A stretch of 64,000 nt of DNA, from assembly GCF_011612265.2 (NCBI RefSeq), contig NZ_CP050134.2:806001-870000 (forward strand), read 5' to 3'. Below, piece after piece: positions 8,780 through 17,865 of the stretch. The translations under genes and the position numbers were made by a program. Below the pieces are notes generated by a model. The model searched no databases. It saw only the letters and a program-made list of their open reading frames with translations, and was not told where the DNA came from. This DNA comes from Corynebacterium matruchotii. Lineage in GTDB: Bacteria > Actinomycetota > Actinomycetes > Mycobacteriales > Mycobacteriaceae. Each line of letters starts with the position of its first letter. Position 1 is the first letter of the stretch.

Positions 8780-9850
8780 GTGGAACAGCAGCACAAGCGT
8801 AAGGCAGTGCTAGGTGGCTTGCTCGGGCTTGGTGGCCTGATGCTGGCCGGTTGTGATGTCGATGCTCCGGGTGGGGCATTGGGGTGGTTCCTGGGAATGG
8901 GCTGGCCCAAAGGCATTACCCCCGAAGCAACAGCCATGTACAACTTTTGGGAATGGGTGTGGGTAGTCGCCTGGACTATCGGCTTTATCATGTGGGGCCT
9001 GTTTATCTATGGCATGTTCGCCTGGTCCGCCAAGCGAGCCAAGAAAGCCGGCAAAGACGAATTCCCCCGCCAAACCCAATATAATATTCCCCTGGAACTG
9101 GTGCTGACCATCTTCCCGATCATCATCGTGATGGGCCTGTTCTTCTTCACCGTCCAAACCCAGGAGAAAGTCACCGCCCTGGACAAAGATCCCAAGGTGA
9201 CCGTGGACGTGACCGCCTACCAGTGGAACTGGAAGTTCGGTTACCAGAAAGTTGCCCCGGAGCTTACCGCTGACGGTCAGGAATATGTGGGTACCGATGA
9301 GGAACGGCAGAAGCTCGCCGAGGAAAGCAAGGTCGACCCCAACGGCAAGAACCCCATCAATGGCCGGTCCAAGTCTGATGTGTCCTACCTGCACTTCAAT
9401 AAGATCGAAACCCTGGGCACCACCCAGGAAGTGCCGGTGTTGGTGCTTCCCTCGAATACACCCATCGAGTTCCAATTGGCCTCCGCCGATGTGAGCCACT
9501 CCTTCTGGGTGCCGGAGTTCTTGTTCAAGCGAGACACCTATAACCACCCCGAAGAAAATAAGCAGGAACGTCGCTTCCAGGTGGAAAAGATCGAAAAGGA
9601 AGGCGCCTTTGTGGGGCGGTGTGCTGAAATGTGCGGCACCTATCACGCCATGATGAACTTCGAACTGCGGGTTGTATCCCCGGAGAAGTTCACCCAATAC
9701 CTGGAATACCGCAAGCAAAACCCCAACGCTTCCAATGCGGATGCCCTGGAGTCCATCGGCGAGCCCGGCTATGCCACAAGCACCGAGCCGTTTAACTCCA
9801 ACCGCGATACCCGCAATGGCGATAACTTCGTCGAGAATACCGCTAGCTAA
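8780..9850 (+). CDS. ctaC: Cytochrome c oxidase subunit II (lipoprotein)
   Basis: Subunit II of the aa3 oxidase; carries the CuA centre that takes electrons from the diheme QcrC within the bc1-aa3 supercomplex. The start is GTG at 8780 (AGGAAGG upstream). The lipobox LMLAGC puts the lipidated cysteine at residue 25. Two transmembrane helices follow (about 55-80 and 100-125), then the cupredoxin domain with HSFWVPEF and the CuA motif CAEMCGTYH. A charged insertion between residues about 150 and 200 is usual in actinobacterial CtaC. Followed by ctaF after 12 bases. At 356 residues the length is normal. Confidence 0.97.
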   Translation: MEQQHKRKAVLGGLLGLGGLMLAGCDVDAPGGALGWFLGMGWPKGITPEATAMYNFWEWVWVVAWTIGFIMWGLFIYGMFAWSAKRAKKAGKDEFPRQTQYNIPLELVLTIFPIIIVMGLFFFTVQTQEKVTALDKDPKVTVDVTAYQWNWKFGYQKVAPELTADGQEYVGTDEERQKLAEESKVDPNGKNPINGRSKSDVSYLHFNKIETLGTTQEVPVLVLPSNTPIEFQLASADVSHSFWVPEFLFKRDTYNHPEENKQERRFQVEKIEKEGAFVGRCAEMCGTYHAMMNFELRVVSPEKFTQYLEYRKQNPNASNADALESIGEPGYATSTEPFNSNRDTRNGDNFVENTAS

Positions 9851-9862
9851 GGAGAATTAATT

Positions 9863-10315
9863 ATGCGTGGTGGCGCAAAGATCATGTATTCAATGGCGGT
9901 CTTCTTAGTGATCGTCTCTGTGCTCTACTTCTTGGGCACGATGTACATTAACGACTCCGGTAACCTGTATCGGGCCGGTGGCGGCAGCTACAACTACGAA
10001 TGGGCTGGTGGCGTCTCTATCGTTCTGGCCGGCGCCCTGGCATTGATGTTGGGCGGGTACTTGCACTTTACGGAAAAGCGTATCGACGTGCTCCCCGAAG
10101 ACTGGGAGGAGGCCGAAATTGCCGACGGTTCTGGTACCCTGGGCTTCTTCTCACCGCATTCCATTTGGCCATTCGCCATGTCGATGGCCGTGGCAGTTTT
10201 GGGTTTCGGCATTGTCTTTATGCACTATTGGCTCATTGCCTTGGGCGCGATATTTTTGATCTACACCACCGTCATGCTCAACCTGCAATACGGGTTGCCT
10301 AAGGAAAAACACTAA
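9863..10315 (+). CDS. ctaF: Cytochrome c oxidase subunit 4
   Basis: Small four-helix membrane subunit of the actinobacterial aa3 oxidase, needed for supercomplex assembly. 150 residues; hydrophobic segments near residues 8-28, 50-70, 95-115 and 118-140; the acidic stretch [14 protein letters not shown] faces the cytoplasm in homologues. The ATG at 9863 follows AAGGAGAATTAATT, a strong site. It forms a two-gene unit with ctaC and is followed by a hairpin at 10343-10378. Confidence 0.95.
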   Translation: MRGGAKIMYSMAVFLVIVSVLYFLGTMYINDSGNLYRAGGGSYNYEWAGGVSIVLAGALALMLGGYLHFTEKRIDVLPEDWEEAEIADGSGTLGFFSPHSIWPFAMSMAVAVLGFGIVFMHYWLIALGAIFLIYTTVMLNLQYGLPKEKH

Positions 10316-10342
10316 CTCACGTCTTCTATCGTAACTGCCTCA

Positions 10343-10378
10343 CAACCGCCTGACTAGCAAGAATGCTACAGGCGGTTG
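10343..10378 (+). terminator. Hairpin after ctaF
   Basis: CAACCGCCTG and CAGGCGGTTG form a perfect 10-bp stem, and TAGCA/TGCTA extend it inward, leaving an AGAA loop. There is no following T run, so it may be an incomplete terminator or an mRNA end protector. Confidence 0.6.
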
Positions 10379-10555
10379 CGGCATATTCACCGACTCGGTT
10401 TGTATAAGGTCGCGTCGGATGGGGGGACGAAAAAGTTCCCATTACACTTTTGGGCGGATTTTGGGGGGATTTTAGGGGGGAGAAAAATGCAAAAACCCGA
10501 GGTAGGAAAGGGGCAAACAAAAGTTTGATTCTTGGGTTTTTACCCTCCACCTGGA

Positions 10556-10571
10556 TATGAGATGAATCACA
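10556..10571. promoter_or_regulatory. GlxR/CRP-like site upstream of ctaE
   Basis: TATGAGATGAATCACA fits TGTGA-N6-TCACA with one change in the left half. It lies about 250 bases before ctaE, and the same kind of site occurs before ctaC. Confidence 0.5.
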
Positions 10572-10820
10572 TTAAATTTGCGTCGAATATCTAGAAATAT
10601 CCCCCGAACTATGATTGTCCCTGTCGCCTAGCGCTCATGTGCTACCGTTGTGACCTGCAAAAACTTTGCGTCGTATCGAATGGTGAAAAAGTTCCCGTCA
10701 ATTTTGAAACGACAAAACGGGGGGAGAGTCAAATAATCTGATTAATGAATACAAAAATTCGACCAGAATAGGCGGGGGCAAAAAATGACTCTGGGAGCGT
10801 AACCAGACATACTAGAGAGC

Positions 10821-11438
10821 GTGACGAGCGCAATTGGAAACCCAGAGGGGGCAGCTGCACCCCGTGTCGCGGCACTGAATCGACCGAATATCGTCAGTGT
10901 CGGCACGATCGTGTTCCTGTCCCAGGAATTAATGTTCTTTGCCGGTCTATTTGCGATGTACTTCACCTCGCGGGCCAATGGCATAGGGAACGGATCGTGG
11001 AAAGAAGGGGCGGCACACCTGAATGTGCCCTATGCAATGGTGATTACCGCCATCCTGATTTCTTCCTCCGTGACCGCGCAGCTTGGTGTCTTTGCAGCAG
11101 AACGTGGCGATGTATTTGGTCTTCGCCGTTGGTATCTTTTGACCATTGTGTTAGGCGCCACCTTCCTGGTGGGGCAGGGATATGAGTATTACCACCTCAT
11201 TGAACATGGTCTCACCATCCCCAGCAGCGTGTACGGCTCTGCCTTCTACATCACTACTGGCTTCCACGCGGCACACGTGCTGGCCGGTGTGCTGGCCTTC
11301 GTGGTGGTGATGCTGCGGATCGCAAAGGCGAAATTCACCCCGGCGCAGGCAACGGCAGCCATGGTGGTGTCCTACTACTGGCACTTCGTGGATGTCGTGT
11401 GGATCGGCTTGTTTATCACCATTTACTTCATTCAGTAG
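10821..11438 (+). CDS. ctaE: Cytochrome c oxidase subunit III
   Basis: Membrane subunit III of the aa3 oxidase. 205 residues with five hydrophobic helices, the motifs [21 protein letters not shown] at the first helix and [10 protein letters not shown] and [14 protein letters not shown] near the end, all characteristic. The GTG at 10821 is preceded by TAGAGAGC, a weak ribosome-binding site. It leads the ctaE-qcrC-qcrA-qcrB unit; ctaD (subunit I) is not in this window, as in other corynebacteria, where it lies elsewhere. Confidence 0.96.
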   Translation: MTSAIGNPEGAAAPRVAALNRPNIVSVGTIVFLSQELMFFAGLFAMYFTSRANGIGNGSWKEGAAHLNVPYAMVITAILISSSVTAQLGVFAAERGDVFGLRRWYLLTIVLGATFLVGQGYEYYHLIEHGLTIPSSVYGSAFYITTGFHAAHVLAGVLAFVVVMLRIAKAKFTPAQATAAMVVSYYWHFVDVVWIGLFITIYFIQ

Positions 11439-11522
11439 GCCGTATCGGCCACAACGAAAAGCAATTTTCGGATCATGGCCTATCAGCCCTTCACTTTCCA
11501 TGATCGAGACATAAGGAAAATG

Positions 11523-12389
11523 ATGGATACCAACCCCCAGACCGCTAAGAAGGCAAAGAAGGCGAAGTCGCGTCGGAAACTGCGCCGCATTCTTGCCAGC
11601 GCCTTGGCACTCGCCATAGGTCTGACTGCCACTGGCGTTTTAGTTAATGCCTTAACTCCCACCGCACAGGTCGCTACCGCGCAGCCTGACGAGCAAGCAC
11701 TGATCCAACAGGGCAAGGACCTGTACGATGTTGCCTGCGTCACCTGCCATGGCACCAATCTTCAAGGTATTGAGGGCCGCGGTCCCTCACTCATCGGCGT
11801 GGGTTCCGGTGCCGTGTACTTCCAGGTGCACTCCGGCCGCATGCCTATGCTGCGCAATGAAGCGCAGGCCGCTCGTAAAACCCCTCGCTACACCGAAGCC
11901 CAGACCCTTGCCATAGCCGCCTATGTGGCGGCCAATGGTGGCGGCCCGGAAATCGTGTATAACGAGGACGGCACCGTAGCCCAAGAATCGCTACGGGGTG
12001 CAAATTATGATGGCAAGATCAACCCCGCGGATGTGGCCCGCGGATCCGATCTGTTCCGCCTGAACTGCGCTTCGTGCCACAACTTCACTGGTCGGGGTGG
12101 CGCATTATCCTCCGGTAAATACGCCCCCTACCTGGATCCGGCCAATGAACAGGAAATTTACCAGGCCATGTTGAGTGGCCCCCAGAACATGCCGAAGTTC
12201 TCGGACCGGCAACTGTCCGCCGACGAGAAGAAGGACATTATCGCCTTCATTAAGTATTCGAAGGAAAATCCCTCCCCAAGCGGCTGGGACCTTGGCGGTA
12301 TCGGCCCGGTGGCTGAAGGCATGTTTATGTGGCTTGTCGGAATCGTGGTCCTCGTGGCCGCCGCTCTGTGGATTGGATCGCGCTCATGA
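11523..12389 (+). CDS. qcrC: Diheme cytochrome c subunit of the bc1 complex
   Basis: Cytochrome cc of the menaquinol:cytochrome c reductase; it passes electrons straight to CtaC, replacing a soluble cytochrome c. Two heme-binding motifs are visible, C72-VTC-H76 and C182-ASC-H186, with an N-terminal membrane segment after a Lys/Arg-rich start and a C-terminal membrane helix (about 262-284). I chose the second of two adjacent ATGs (11523), five bases after AAGGA; 11520 is possible. Its stop overlaps the qcrA start (ATGA), indicating translational coupling. Confidence 0.96.
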   Translation: MDTNPQTAKKAKKAKSRRKLRRILASALALAIGLTATGVLVNALTPTAQVATAQPDEQALIQQGKDLYDVACVTCHGTNLQGIEGRGPSLIGVGSGAVYFQVHSGRMPMLRNEAQAARKTPRYTEAQTLAIAAYVAANGGGPEIVYNEDGTVAQESLRGANYDGKINPADVARGSDLFRLNCASCHNFTGRGGALSSGKYAPYLDPANEQEIYQAMLSGPQNMPKFSDRQLSADEKKDIIAFIKYSKENPSPSGWDLGGIGPVAEGMFMWLVGIVVLVAAALWIGSRS

Positions 12390-13603
12390 GTAAAAATGAA
12401 AAAAACTATAGCGACAAAGACTTAAATGGCATGTCAAACGGTGAGCTGGCGCGCCTGGGCACCGAGCTTGACGACGTGACCGTTGCCTATCGGAAAGAAC
12501 GCTTCCCGATTGATAATGACCCGGCGGAAAAGCGGGCGTCTCGGGCGGTGGCCCTCTGGTTGGGCATTGGTGTACTGTCCGCCATCGCGTTCTTGGGTGT
12601 CTATATCGCCTGGCCGTGGCAGTATAAGGGCCTGGGTGATGAGGGGGTGACCCTCTACACCTTCTACACCCCGTTGTTGGGTATTACCGCTGGTCTTGCC
12701 ATATTGTCCCTGGGCTTTGCGGTGGTCTTGTATGTGAAGACCATTATCCCGGAGGAAATAGCGGTACAGCGGCGGCACGATGGTCCCTCGTCCGAGGTAG
12801 ATCGTCGTACCATCGTGGCGTTGCTCAATGATTCGTGGGAAACCTCCACCTTGGGGCGTCGTAAAGTGCTCCAGGGGCTGTTGGGCATGTCGGCGGTGCT
12901 GGTGGGCCTGGTTATTGCCGCGCCGCTTGGTGGCATGATTAAAAACCCGTGGAAGGCCGGTAAGCTGGGCATTCAGGGGGATGGTACGCTGTGGACCTCC
13001 GGTTGGACCCTGACGGAAAAAGGCGTCAAACTGTACCTGGGTCGAGACACCGGCGCGCTGGCCGTCAAGCATGAAACGGATGCCGGCGAGCACTACAGCA
13101 CCCAGGGTGTTACCCGCCTGGTGCGGATGCGGCCGGAGGACCTGGCCGCCGCCGCCATGGAGACCGTGTTCCCCCTGCCAGAAGAGGACGTGAACGATGG
13201 GGATCTCTACGATCCCACCCGCGACGTATACGAAACACACATGCATTCCATTCATGGTCCCCGTAACGCCGTCATGTTGATTCGTCTCCGTTCCTCGGAC
13301 GCCGCTAAGGTGGTTGAACGCGTGGGGCAGGAAGATTTCCACTTCGGTGATTACTACGCCTATTCGAAGATTTGTACGCACATCGGTTGCCCCACCTCGC
13401 TGTATGAGGCGCAAACCAACCGGATCCTGTGCCCCTGCCACCAGTCGCAGTTCGACGCATTGCATTACGGCAAGCCGGTGTTCGGCCCCGCCGCCCGTGC
13501 TTTGCCACAGCTGCCGATTACCGTTGATGAAGACGGTTACCTCGTCGCCGCGGGTAACTTTGTGGAACCCGTTGGCCCCGCATTCTGGGAGCGTAAGTCA
13601 TAA
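12386..13603 (+). CDS. qcrA: Rieske iron-sulfur subunit of the bc1 complex
   Basis: 405-residue [2Fe-2S] protein that oxidises menaquinol. Three membrane helices lie in the N-terminal half (about 53-73, 92-115 and 165-185), as in actinobacterial QcrA rather than the single helix of proteobacteria. The cluster ligands are C330/H332 in CTHIGC and C349/H352 in CPCH, with C335 and C351 as the usual disulfide pair. The ATG overlaps the qcrC stop by four bases and its own stop overlaps the qcrB start by one, so the three subunits are translated as a tight unit. Confidence 0.97.
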   Translation: MSKNEKNYSDKDLNGMSNGELARLGTELDDVTVAYRKERFPIDNDPAEKRASRAVALWLGIGVLSAIAFLGVYIAWPWQYKGLGDEGVTLYTFYTPLLGITAGLAILSLGFAVVLYVKTIIPEEIAVQRRHDGPSSEVDRRTIVALLNDSWETSTLGRRKVLQGLLGMSAVLVGLVIAAPLGGMIKNPWKAGKLGIQGDGTLWTSGWTLTEKGVKLYLGRDTGALAVKHETDAGEHYSTQGVTRLVRMRPEDLAAAAMETVFPLPEEDVNDGDLYDPTRDVYETHMHSIHGPRNAVMLIRLRSSDAAKVVERVGQEDFHFGDYYAYSKICTHIGCPTSLYEAQTNRILCPCHQSQFDALHYGKPVFGPAARALPQLPITVDEDGYLVAAGNFVEPVGPAFWERKS

Positions 13604-15225
13604 TGAGCACCAAATTAGCCGAAATCGGCAATAATATTGATTCGCGGTACACCGCTGCTGCGGGTATTCGCCGCCAGATTAACAAGGTATTTCCCACCCA
13701 CTGGTCGTTTATGCTCGGTGAGATTGCGCTCTATAGCTTTCTCATCCTGCTGCTGACCGGTGTCTACCTCACACTCTTCTTCGACCCGTCTATCACCAAG
13801 GTCATCTACGATGGTGCGTATCTTCCGCTGAATGGCGTGGAGATGTCCCGGGCGTATGAGACGGCCTTGAACCTGTCCTTCGAGGTGCGCGGCGGGCTCT
13901 TTATCCGCCAAATGCACCACTGGGCTGCGCTCATGTTCATGGTGTCCATGACCGTGCACATGCTGCGCATCTTCTTCACCGGGGCGTTCCGGCGCCCGCG
14001 TGAGGCCAACTGGATTATCGGTTGCGTGCTGTTGCTGCTGGGCATGGCCGAGGGCTTCATGGGCTACTCCCTGCCGGACGACTTGCTGTCCGGCGTGGGC
14101 CTGCGCATCATGTCCGCCATTATCGTGGGCCTGCCGATCATCGGCACCTGGATGCACTGGCTCATCTTCGGCGGGGATTTCCCCTCCGAACTGATGTTGG
14201 ACCGTTTCTATATCGCCCACGTGCTGATTATCCCGGGCATTATCTTGGGCCTGATCGCCGCTCACCTGGCGTTGGTGTGGTACCAGAAGCACACCCAATT
14301 CCCCGGGCCGGGTCGCGCCGAAAATAATGTGGTGGGCGTGCGGATTCTGCCGCTGTTCGGCATCAAGGCCGCCGCGTTCGGGTTGATTACCGCCGGCGTG
14401 TTGGCACTCATGGCCGGGTTGACCACGATCAACGCGATTTGGCTGCTGGGTCCCTATAATCCGGCGCAGGTGTCTGCCGGTTCGCAGCCCGACATTTACA
14501 TGCTGTGGACGGACGGTTTAGCCCGGGTCATGCCGGCATGGGAGCTGTATTTGGGTCATTACACTGTGCCTGGGGCGTTCTGGGTGGCAATGCTGGCCGG
14601 CCTCATGGTGGTGTTGCTCATCGCCTATCCATTCATTGAGGCGAAGATTACCGGGGACACGGCCCACCATAACCTGTTGCAGCGGCCGCGGGACGTGCCG
14701 GTGCGGACCTCGCTGGGCATGATGGGGATCGCCTTCTACTTCCTGGTGACCCTCTCGGGCGGCAACGACCTGTTCGCCTACCACTTCGGGGTGTCGCTGA
14801 ACGCCATGACCTGGGTGGGTCGCATTGGGCTCATTGTGCTGCCGCCGTTGGCCTACTTTGTGACCTACCGGATCTGCATTGGGTTGCAGCGCTCCGACCG
14901 TGAGGTGCTGGAGCACGGCATTGAGACCGGCGTGATTAAGATGATGCCGAACGGTGCGTTCGTGGAGATCCACCAGCCGCTGGGCGAGGTGGATGAGCAC
15001 GGCCACCCGGTGCCGTTGTCGTACGCTGGTGCGCCGGTGCCGAAGCAGATGAACCAATTGGGCTTCTCCGGCCATCCGGGTCGGGGTGTCTTGACGCCGG
15101 ATCCTGAGGATGTGGCCCGGAAGGCCGCCGAGATCGAGCATGAGAATCATCAGGAGGAGTACGAGATGCTCCAGGCCTTAAATGAGGCTAATCGGGAGGC
15201 CGATGAGGAGAACAAGAAATCCTAA
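13603..15225 (+). CDS. qcrB: Cytochrome b subunit of the bc1 complex
   Basis: Membrane subunit with the two b hemes and the quinone sites. Motifs include [22 protein letters not shown] for the first heme-ligand pair, and [13 protein letters not shown] with [15 protein letters not shown] for the second. About 540 residues, with a long charged C-terminal extension after the last helix (from about residue 440), typical of corynebacteria and mycobacteria. The start ATG shares its A with the qcrA stop. Last gene of the unit, followed by a clear terminator. Confidence 0.97.
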   Translation: MSTKLAEIGNNIDSRYTAAAGIRRQINKVFPTHWSFMLGEIALYSFLILLLTGVYLTLFFDPSITKVIYDGAYLPLNGVEMSRAYETALNLSFEVRGGLFIRQMHHWAALMFMVSMTVHMLRIFFTGAFRRPREANWIIGCVLLLLGMAEGFMGYSLPDDLLSGVGLRIMSAIIVGLPIIGTWMHWLIFGGDFPSELMLDRFYIAHVLIIPGIILGLIAAHLALVWYQKHTQFPGPGRAENNVVGVRILPLFGIKAAAFGLITAGVLALMAGLTTINAIWLLGPYNPAQVSAGSQPDIYMLWTDGLARVMPAWELYLGHYTVPGAFWVAMLAGLMVVLLIAYPFIEAKITGDTAHHNLLQRPRDVPVRTSLGMMGIAFYFLVTLSGGNDLFAYHFGVSLNAMTWVGRIGLIVLPPLAYFVTYRICIGLQRSDREVLEHGIETGVIKMMPNGAFVEIHQPLGEVDEHGHPVPLSYAGAPVPKQMNQLGFSGHPGRGVLTPDPEDVARKAAEIEHENHQEEYEMLQALNEANREADEENKKS

Positions 15226-15246
15226 AATAGCCAATTAGCGCTTAAG

Positions 15247-15282
15247 AAAATAGCCACTGCCTTCGATGGTGGTGGCTATTTT
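15247..15282 (+). terminator. Terminator after qcrB
   Basis: AAAATAGCCAC and GTGGCTATTTT form a perfect 11-bp stem with a 14-base loop; the right arm ends in T residues. Confidence 0.88.
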
Positions 15283-15526
15283 GCTGTCCCGGTTTTGGGC
15301 CGTTTTAGCAGACCTAATAACTTAAGAATCCGCAAATAATGACTTTGATCGGGTGTCGTGGCAGCCCAGATGCTAGCCTTTCGACGCCTAAAGCGGGAAT
15401 TACCTGCGGATTTTCGGTGAATTTTGTAGATATTCTGGACCTGCGGGTGCCATTGCTTTGTCGTGGTCATGAGCTAGGCGCTGCGGTGGGGGACCAGGGT
15501 TCAGACTCACAGAATCTGTTTCTAGT

Positions 15527-15553
15527 GTTACTAAAGTTGCTAAAGTGACTGGT
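15527..15553. promoter_or_regulatory. Three 9-bp direct repeats, MtrA-box-like
   Basis: GTTACTAAA, GTTGCTAAA and GTGACTGGT follow each other without spacer. The known mycobacterial MtrA motif is a direct repeat of GTCACAgcg, also with a 9-base period and a GTNAC core. MtrA is known to control cell-wall hydrolase genes in this group. Confidence 0.55.
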
Positions 15554-15641
15554 GATAAAGACTTTTCCGGGTAATCCCTTAGGGGTAGGGCGGGGGTATG
15601 GTGGGGAAAAATCGCCCCTATTTGGGTCAAAGAAAACCCCC

Positions 15642-15657
15642 TGTGACATAGATTACA
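15642..15657. promoter_or_regulatory. GlxR/CRP-like site before the first NlpC/P60 gene
   Basis: TGTGACATAGATTACA matches TGTGA-N6-TCACA at nine of ten positions and has the same right half (TTACA) as the site before ctaC. Confidence 0.6.
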
Positions 15658-16038
15658 TTAATTAAGTTTTGAGCCCCTGGGGTGACTATTTTCATACGGG
15701 GCAAACCCCTAGGGGTCTGATGACTTTTATTATTCGAGCAGGTTATTGCCCATTTTCATGTCATTTTCAGCAATGTATATTGGTGGCACTAATTGTTTAA
15801 TAATCGTTAAGGTTTATATTAAATTACTTTAGTAACGACTTGATAACGGTCAAAACGGCCAAAATGAATGGACATAGGTTAAAAAAATTTCGTAACCTAT
15901 TTGAGACAAATTCAGCCAGAGAAAAGCCGAACTGGTTAACAGGGTTCGTGTTAGACAAACTCTGGTTCCGGACCATATACCGGTACACCAAGAATCCCGG
16001 CATTGGTAGGCAACATAAACAGTATTGGAGATTCATCC

Positions 16039-16662
16039 GTGGCTAAGCACCGTCGTCAAGGCAAGAAAGTGGTACGTAACACCGCAGCAGTCACTGCAAC
16101 TGCTGCTGTCGCTACGCTGACACCCATGGCTGCTCATGCAGCAGAGGTAGTGGTTCCTGGTACCGATTTCCGTATGGATGTCCAGGGGTTAGAAAGCGTT
16201 CAGGGTCTTGCTAACGTCCCCGGGGTGGACAATTATGTTCCCTCCCTCAAGGGGCAAGGTGGCACGGACTTTGCGGCAGCGATTGCTAACCCTCAGGCAC
16301 AGCCCTTCCAAACCCAGTCTGTAGGAGAGTCGATCTTGGCAGCAGCTCGTTCCAAGATAGGCTCCCCTTATGTTTGGGGCGCAACGGGGCCGAACGCATT
16401 CGACTGCTCGGGCCTGACCACCTGGGCATATAACCAAGTGGGCAAGAAGATTCCTCGTACCTCGTATGGGCAAGCAGCTGAAGGACAAAAGGTTTCGCGG
16501 GAAAACCTGCAACCTGGTGACATTGTGGTCTTTTATTCTGGCGCCTCTCACGTCGGCATTTATGCCGGCAATGGCAAGGTCGTGCACGCGGTCACGCAGG
16601 GCACCCCCTTGCAGGAAGCACCGATGGACAACATGCCATTCCATTCCGCAGTGCGTTTCTAA
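16039..16662 (+). CDS. Secreted NlpC/P60 peptidoglycan endopeptidase, short form
   Basis: 207-residue secreted hydrolase. The GTG at 16039 (protein MAKHRRQGKKVV) is eight bases after GGAG. A signal peptide runs to about residue 36 (AAHAAEV). After a linker without repeats, the C-terminal NlpC/P60 domain has the catalytic Cys in FDCSGLTTWAY (C123) and the His in ASHVGIYAG (H171). The family cuts D-Glu-meso-DAP bonds in stem peptides. It corresponds in position, after qcrB, to one of two tandem NlpC/P60 genes in C. glutamicum; the second follows here. Expression may be set by the MtrA-like and GlxR-like sites upstream. Confidence 0.92.
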   Translation: MAKHRRQGKKVVRNTAAVTATAAVATLTPMAAHAAEVVVPGTDFRMDVQGLESVQGLANVPGVDNYVPSLKGQGGTDFAAAIANPQAQPFQTQSVGESILAAARSKIGSPYVWGATGPNAFDCSGLTTWAYNQVGKKIPRTSYGQAAEGQKVSRENLQPGDIVVFYSGASHVGIYAGNGKVVHAVTQGTPLQEAPMDNMPFHSAVRF

Positions 16663-16679
16663 CTCAACTTAGTGCGACG

Positions 16680-16722
16680 TAAAAGCTGCCCCCCAACCAT
16701 GAGCATCGGGAGGCAGCTTTTA
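16680..16722 (+). terminator. Terminator after the first NlpC/P60 gene
   Basis: TAAAAGCTGCC and GGCAGCTTTTA form a perfect 11-bp stem; the right arm supplies the T run. Confidence 0.9.
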
Positions 16723-16843
16723 TCTATTCAATTACCCCACCAGCCACTCTCGTAACAATTCACCTGGGAAAACACCGTAACCAGGTGTTTTACTATATAC
16801 TACTTCAGATTTTATCCAGTTTTTATAATTGTCGAGGTTTCTT

Positions 16844-17848
16844 GTGCGTGCGTTCCTTGCTGCCTTAGGCACCATCATTACCCTTTCCGTCCTTCCCATC
16901 GCGGCCCAGGCAGAAGACGTTGACCAGCTTATCCGCACCATGGATGAGCTTTCCCATCAAACCAACGACAAAAACGAAGCGGTAAAACACAAGGAGGACG
17001 AGGTAAAGGCCGCCGAGGACGAGGTGAACCGGCTCACCGGTGTGGCCCAAGATACTGAGGCTGTTGCTAGAACCGCCGAGGAGTCCGAAAAGGCCTTCCA
17101 AGCCGAAGTGAACCGCATTGCCGGCGCCAAATATCGGGGTGTGGCCATCGACCCCATGTCGAAGATTTTCGGGGCCCATAATCCGCAGATTGCGATCGAC
17201 CAGACGGCCTATATGGCAACCATTACGGCCCAAACCGAAGAGGCCGTCGCAAAGCTTGTCGACGCCACCAAGGTGGCGAAAGACGCCCGCGACGCCGCCG
17301 CTAAGGCTGTCGAAGACGCCAAGCAGCACAAGGCCAACCTAGAGGGCGAACGCGACAACCTCACCCGGGAGCAGGAAGAGCTCAAAGGCAAAATGAAAGA
17401 GCTCATGGACAAGGTCAACGGCCTCAGCCCCGCCGACCGGGCCAAGTGGGTGGCGAAAAACGGTCCCATCGACTACAGCATTGCCGGACTGGTGGGCGCC
17501 AACCCCATTGGTATGAAAGCCCTAGAGATCGGCATGACCAAGATCGGTGCTCCCTACGGTTGGGGCGCCGCCGGACCTGACGTATTTGACTGCTCCGGTT
17601 TAGTGCTCTGGTCCTACGCACAACAGGGCATCACCGTGCCCCGCACCTCCCAGGCCCAAATGGCCGGCGGCACCCCCGTCAGCCGCGAAGAACTGCAACC
17701 CGGTGACGTGGTTGGCTTCTATCCGGGTGCCACCCACGTCGGTATCTATGCCGGCGACAATAAGATCCTGCACGCCTCCGACTACGGCATCCCCGTGCAG
17801 GTGGTGAACATGGATTCCATGCCCTACTACGGTGCCCGCCGCTACTAA
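16844..17848 (+). CDS. Secreted NlpC/P60 endopeptidase with coiled-coil domain
   Basis: 334-residue paralogue of the preceding gene. The GTG at 16844 is six bases after GAGG; a TTG at 16829 is the alternative. The signal peptide ends near AAQAEDV. Residues about 30-200 are rich in Lys, Glu and Ala and predicted as a long coiled coil, the usual regulatory domain of RipA/RipC-like proteins that keeps the enzyme inactive or binds FtsEX-type partners in homologues. The catalytic domain follows with C250 in DCSGLVLWSY and H298 in ATHVGIYAG. Its own promoter must lie in the short gap after the terminator. Substrate by family inference. Confidence 0.92.
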   Translation: MRAFLAALGTIITLSVLPIAAQAEDVDQLIRTMDELSHQTNDKNEAVKHKEDEVKAAEDEVNRLTGVAQDTEAVARTAEESEKAFQAEVNRIAGAKYRGVAIDPMSKIFGAHNPQIAIDQTAYMATITAQTEEAVAKLVDATKVAKDARDAAAKAVEDAKQHKANLEGERDNLTREQEELKGKMKELMDKVNGLSPADRAKWVAKNGPIDYSIAGLVGANPIGMKALEIGMTKIGAPYGWGAAGPDVFDCSGLVLWSYAQQGITVPRTSQAQMAGGTPVSREELQPGDVVGFYPGATHVGIYAGDNKILHASDYGIPVQVVNMDSMPYYGARRY

Positions 17849-17865
17849 CCTGCGGTAGGTAACCC

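Larger units (their letters stand above)
10316..10820. other. Long ctaF-ctaE gap with GlxR-like site and repeats
   Basis: 505 bases without a recognisable gene. After the ctaF hairpin there are G runs (six or more G), the 12-mer GAAAAAGTTCCC at 10429-10440 and again at 10685-10696, three GCGTCGNAT copies, and a GlxR-like site at 10556-10571. It presumably holds the promoter of the ctaE-qcrCAB unit. Confidence 0.55.
15226..16038. other. Long regulatory gap before the first NlpC/P60 gene
   Basis: 813 bases between qcrB and the first NlpC/P60 gene. After the terminator, no open frame with a ribosome-binding site was found. It carries three 9-bp tandem repeats (15527-15553), a GlxR-like site (15642-15657), an inverted CCCCTAGGGG core near 15704, and an AT-rich stretch from about 15720 to 15900. 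The leader of the NlpC/P60 gene may be long. Confidence 0.6.

Noticed and set aside
15527..15553. CRISPR-like array
   Set aside because: The 9-bp units have no spacers and only three copies; a direct-repeat operator fits better.
15660..16038. c-di-AMP (ydaO-type) riboswitch before the NlpC/P60 gene
   Set aside because: Such riboswitches occur before NlpC/P60 genes in actinobacteria, but the expected GGGGAACC and GGGTGAAT blocks are not found in order here.
15840..16046. 68-codon plus-strand frame in the NlpC/P60 leader
   Set aside because: TTG start without ribosome-binding site, overlaps the true start of the NlpC/P60 gene, no family resemblance.
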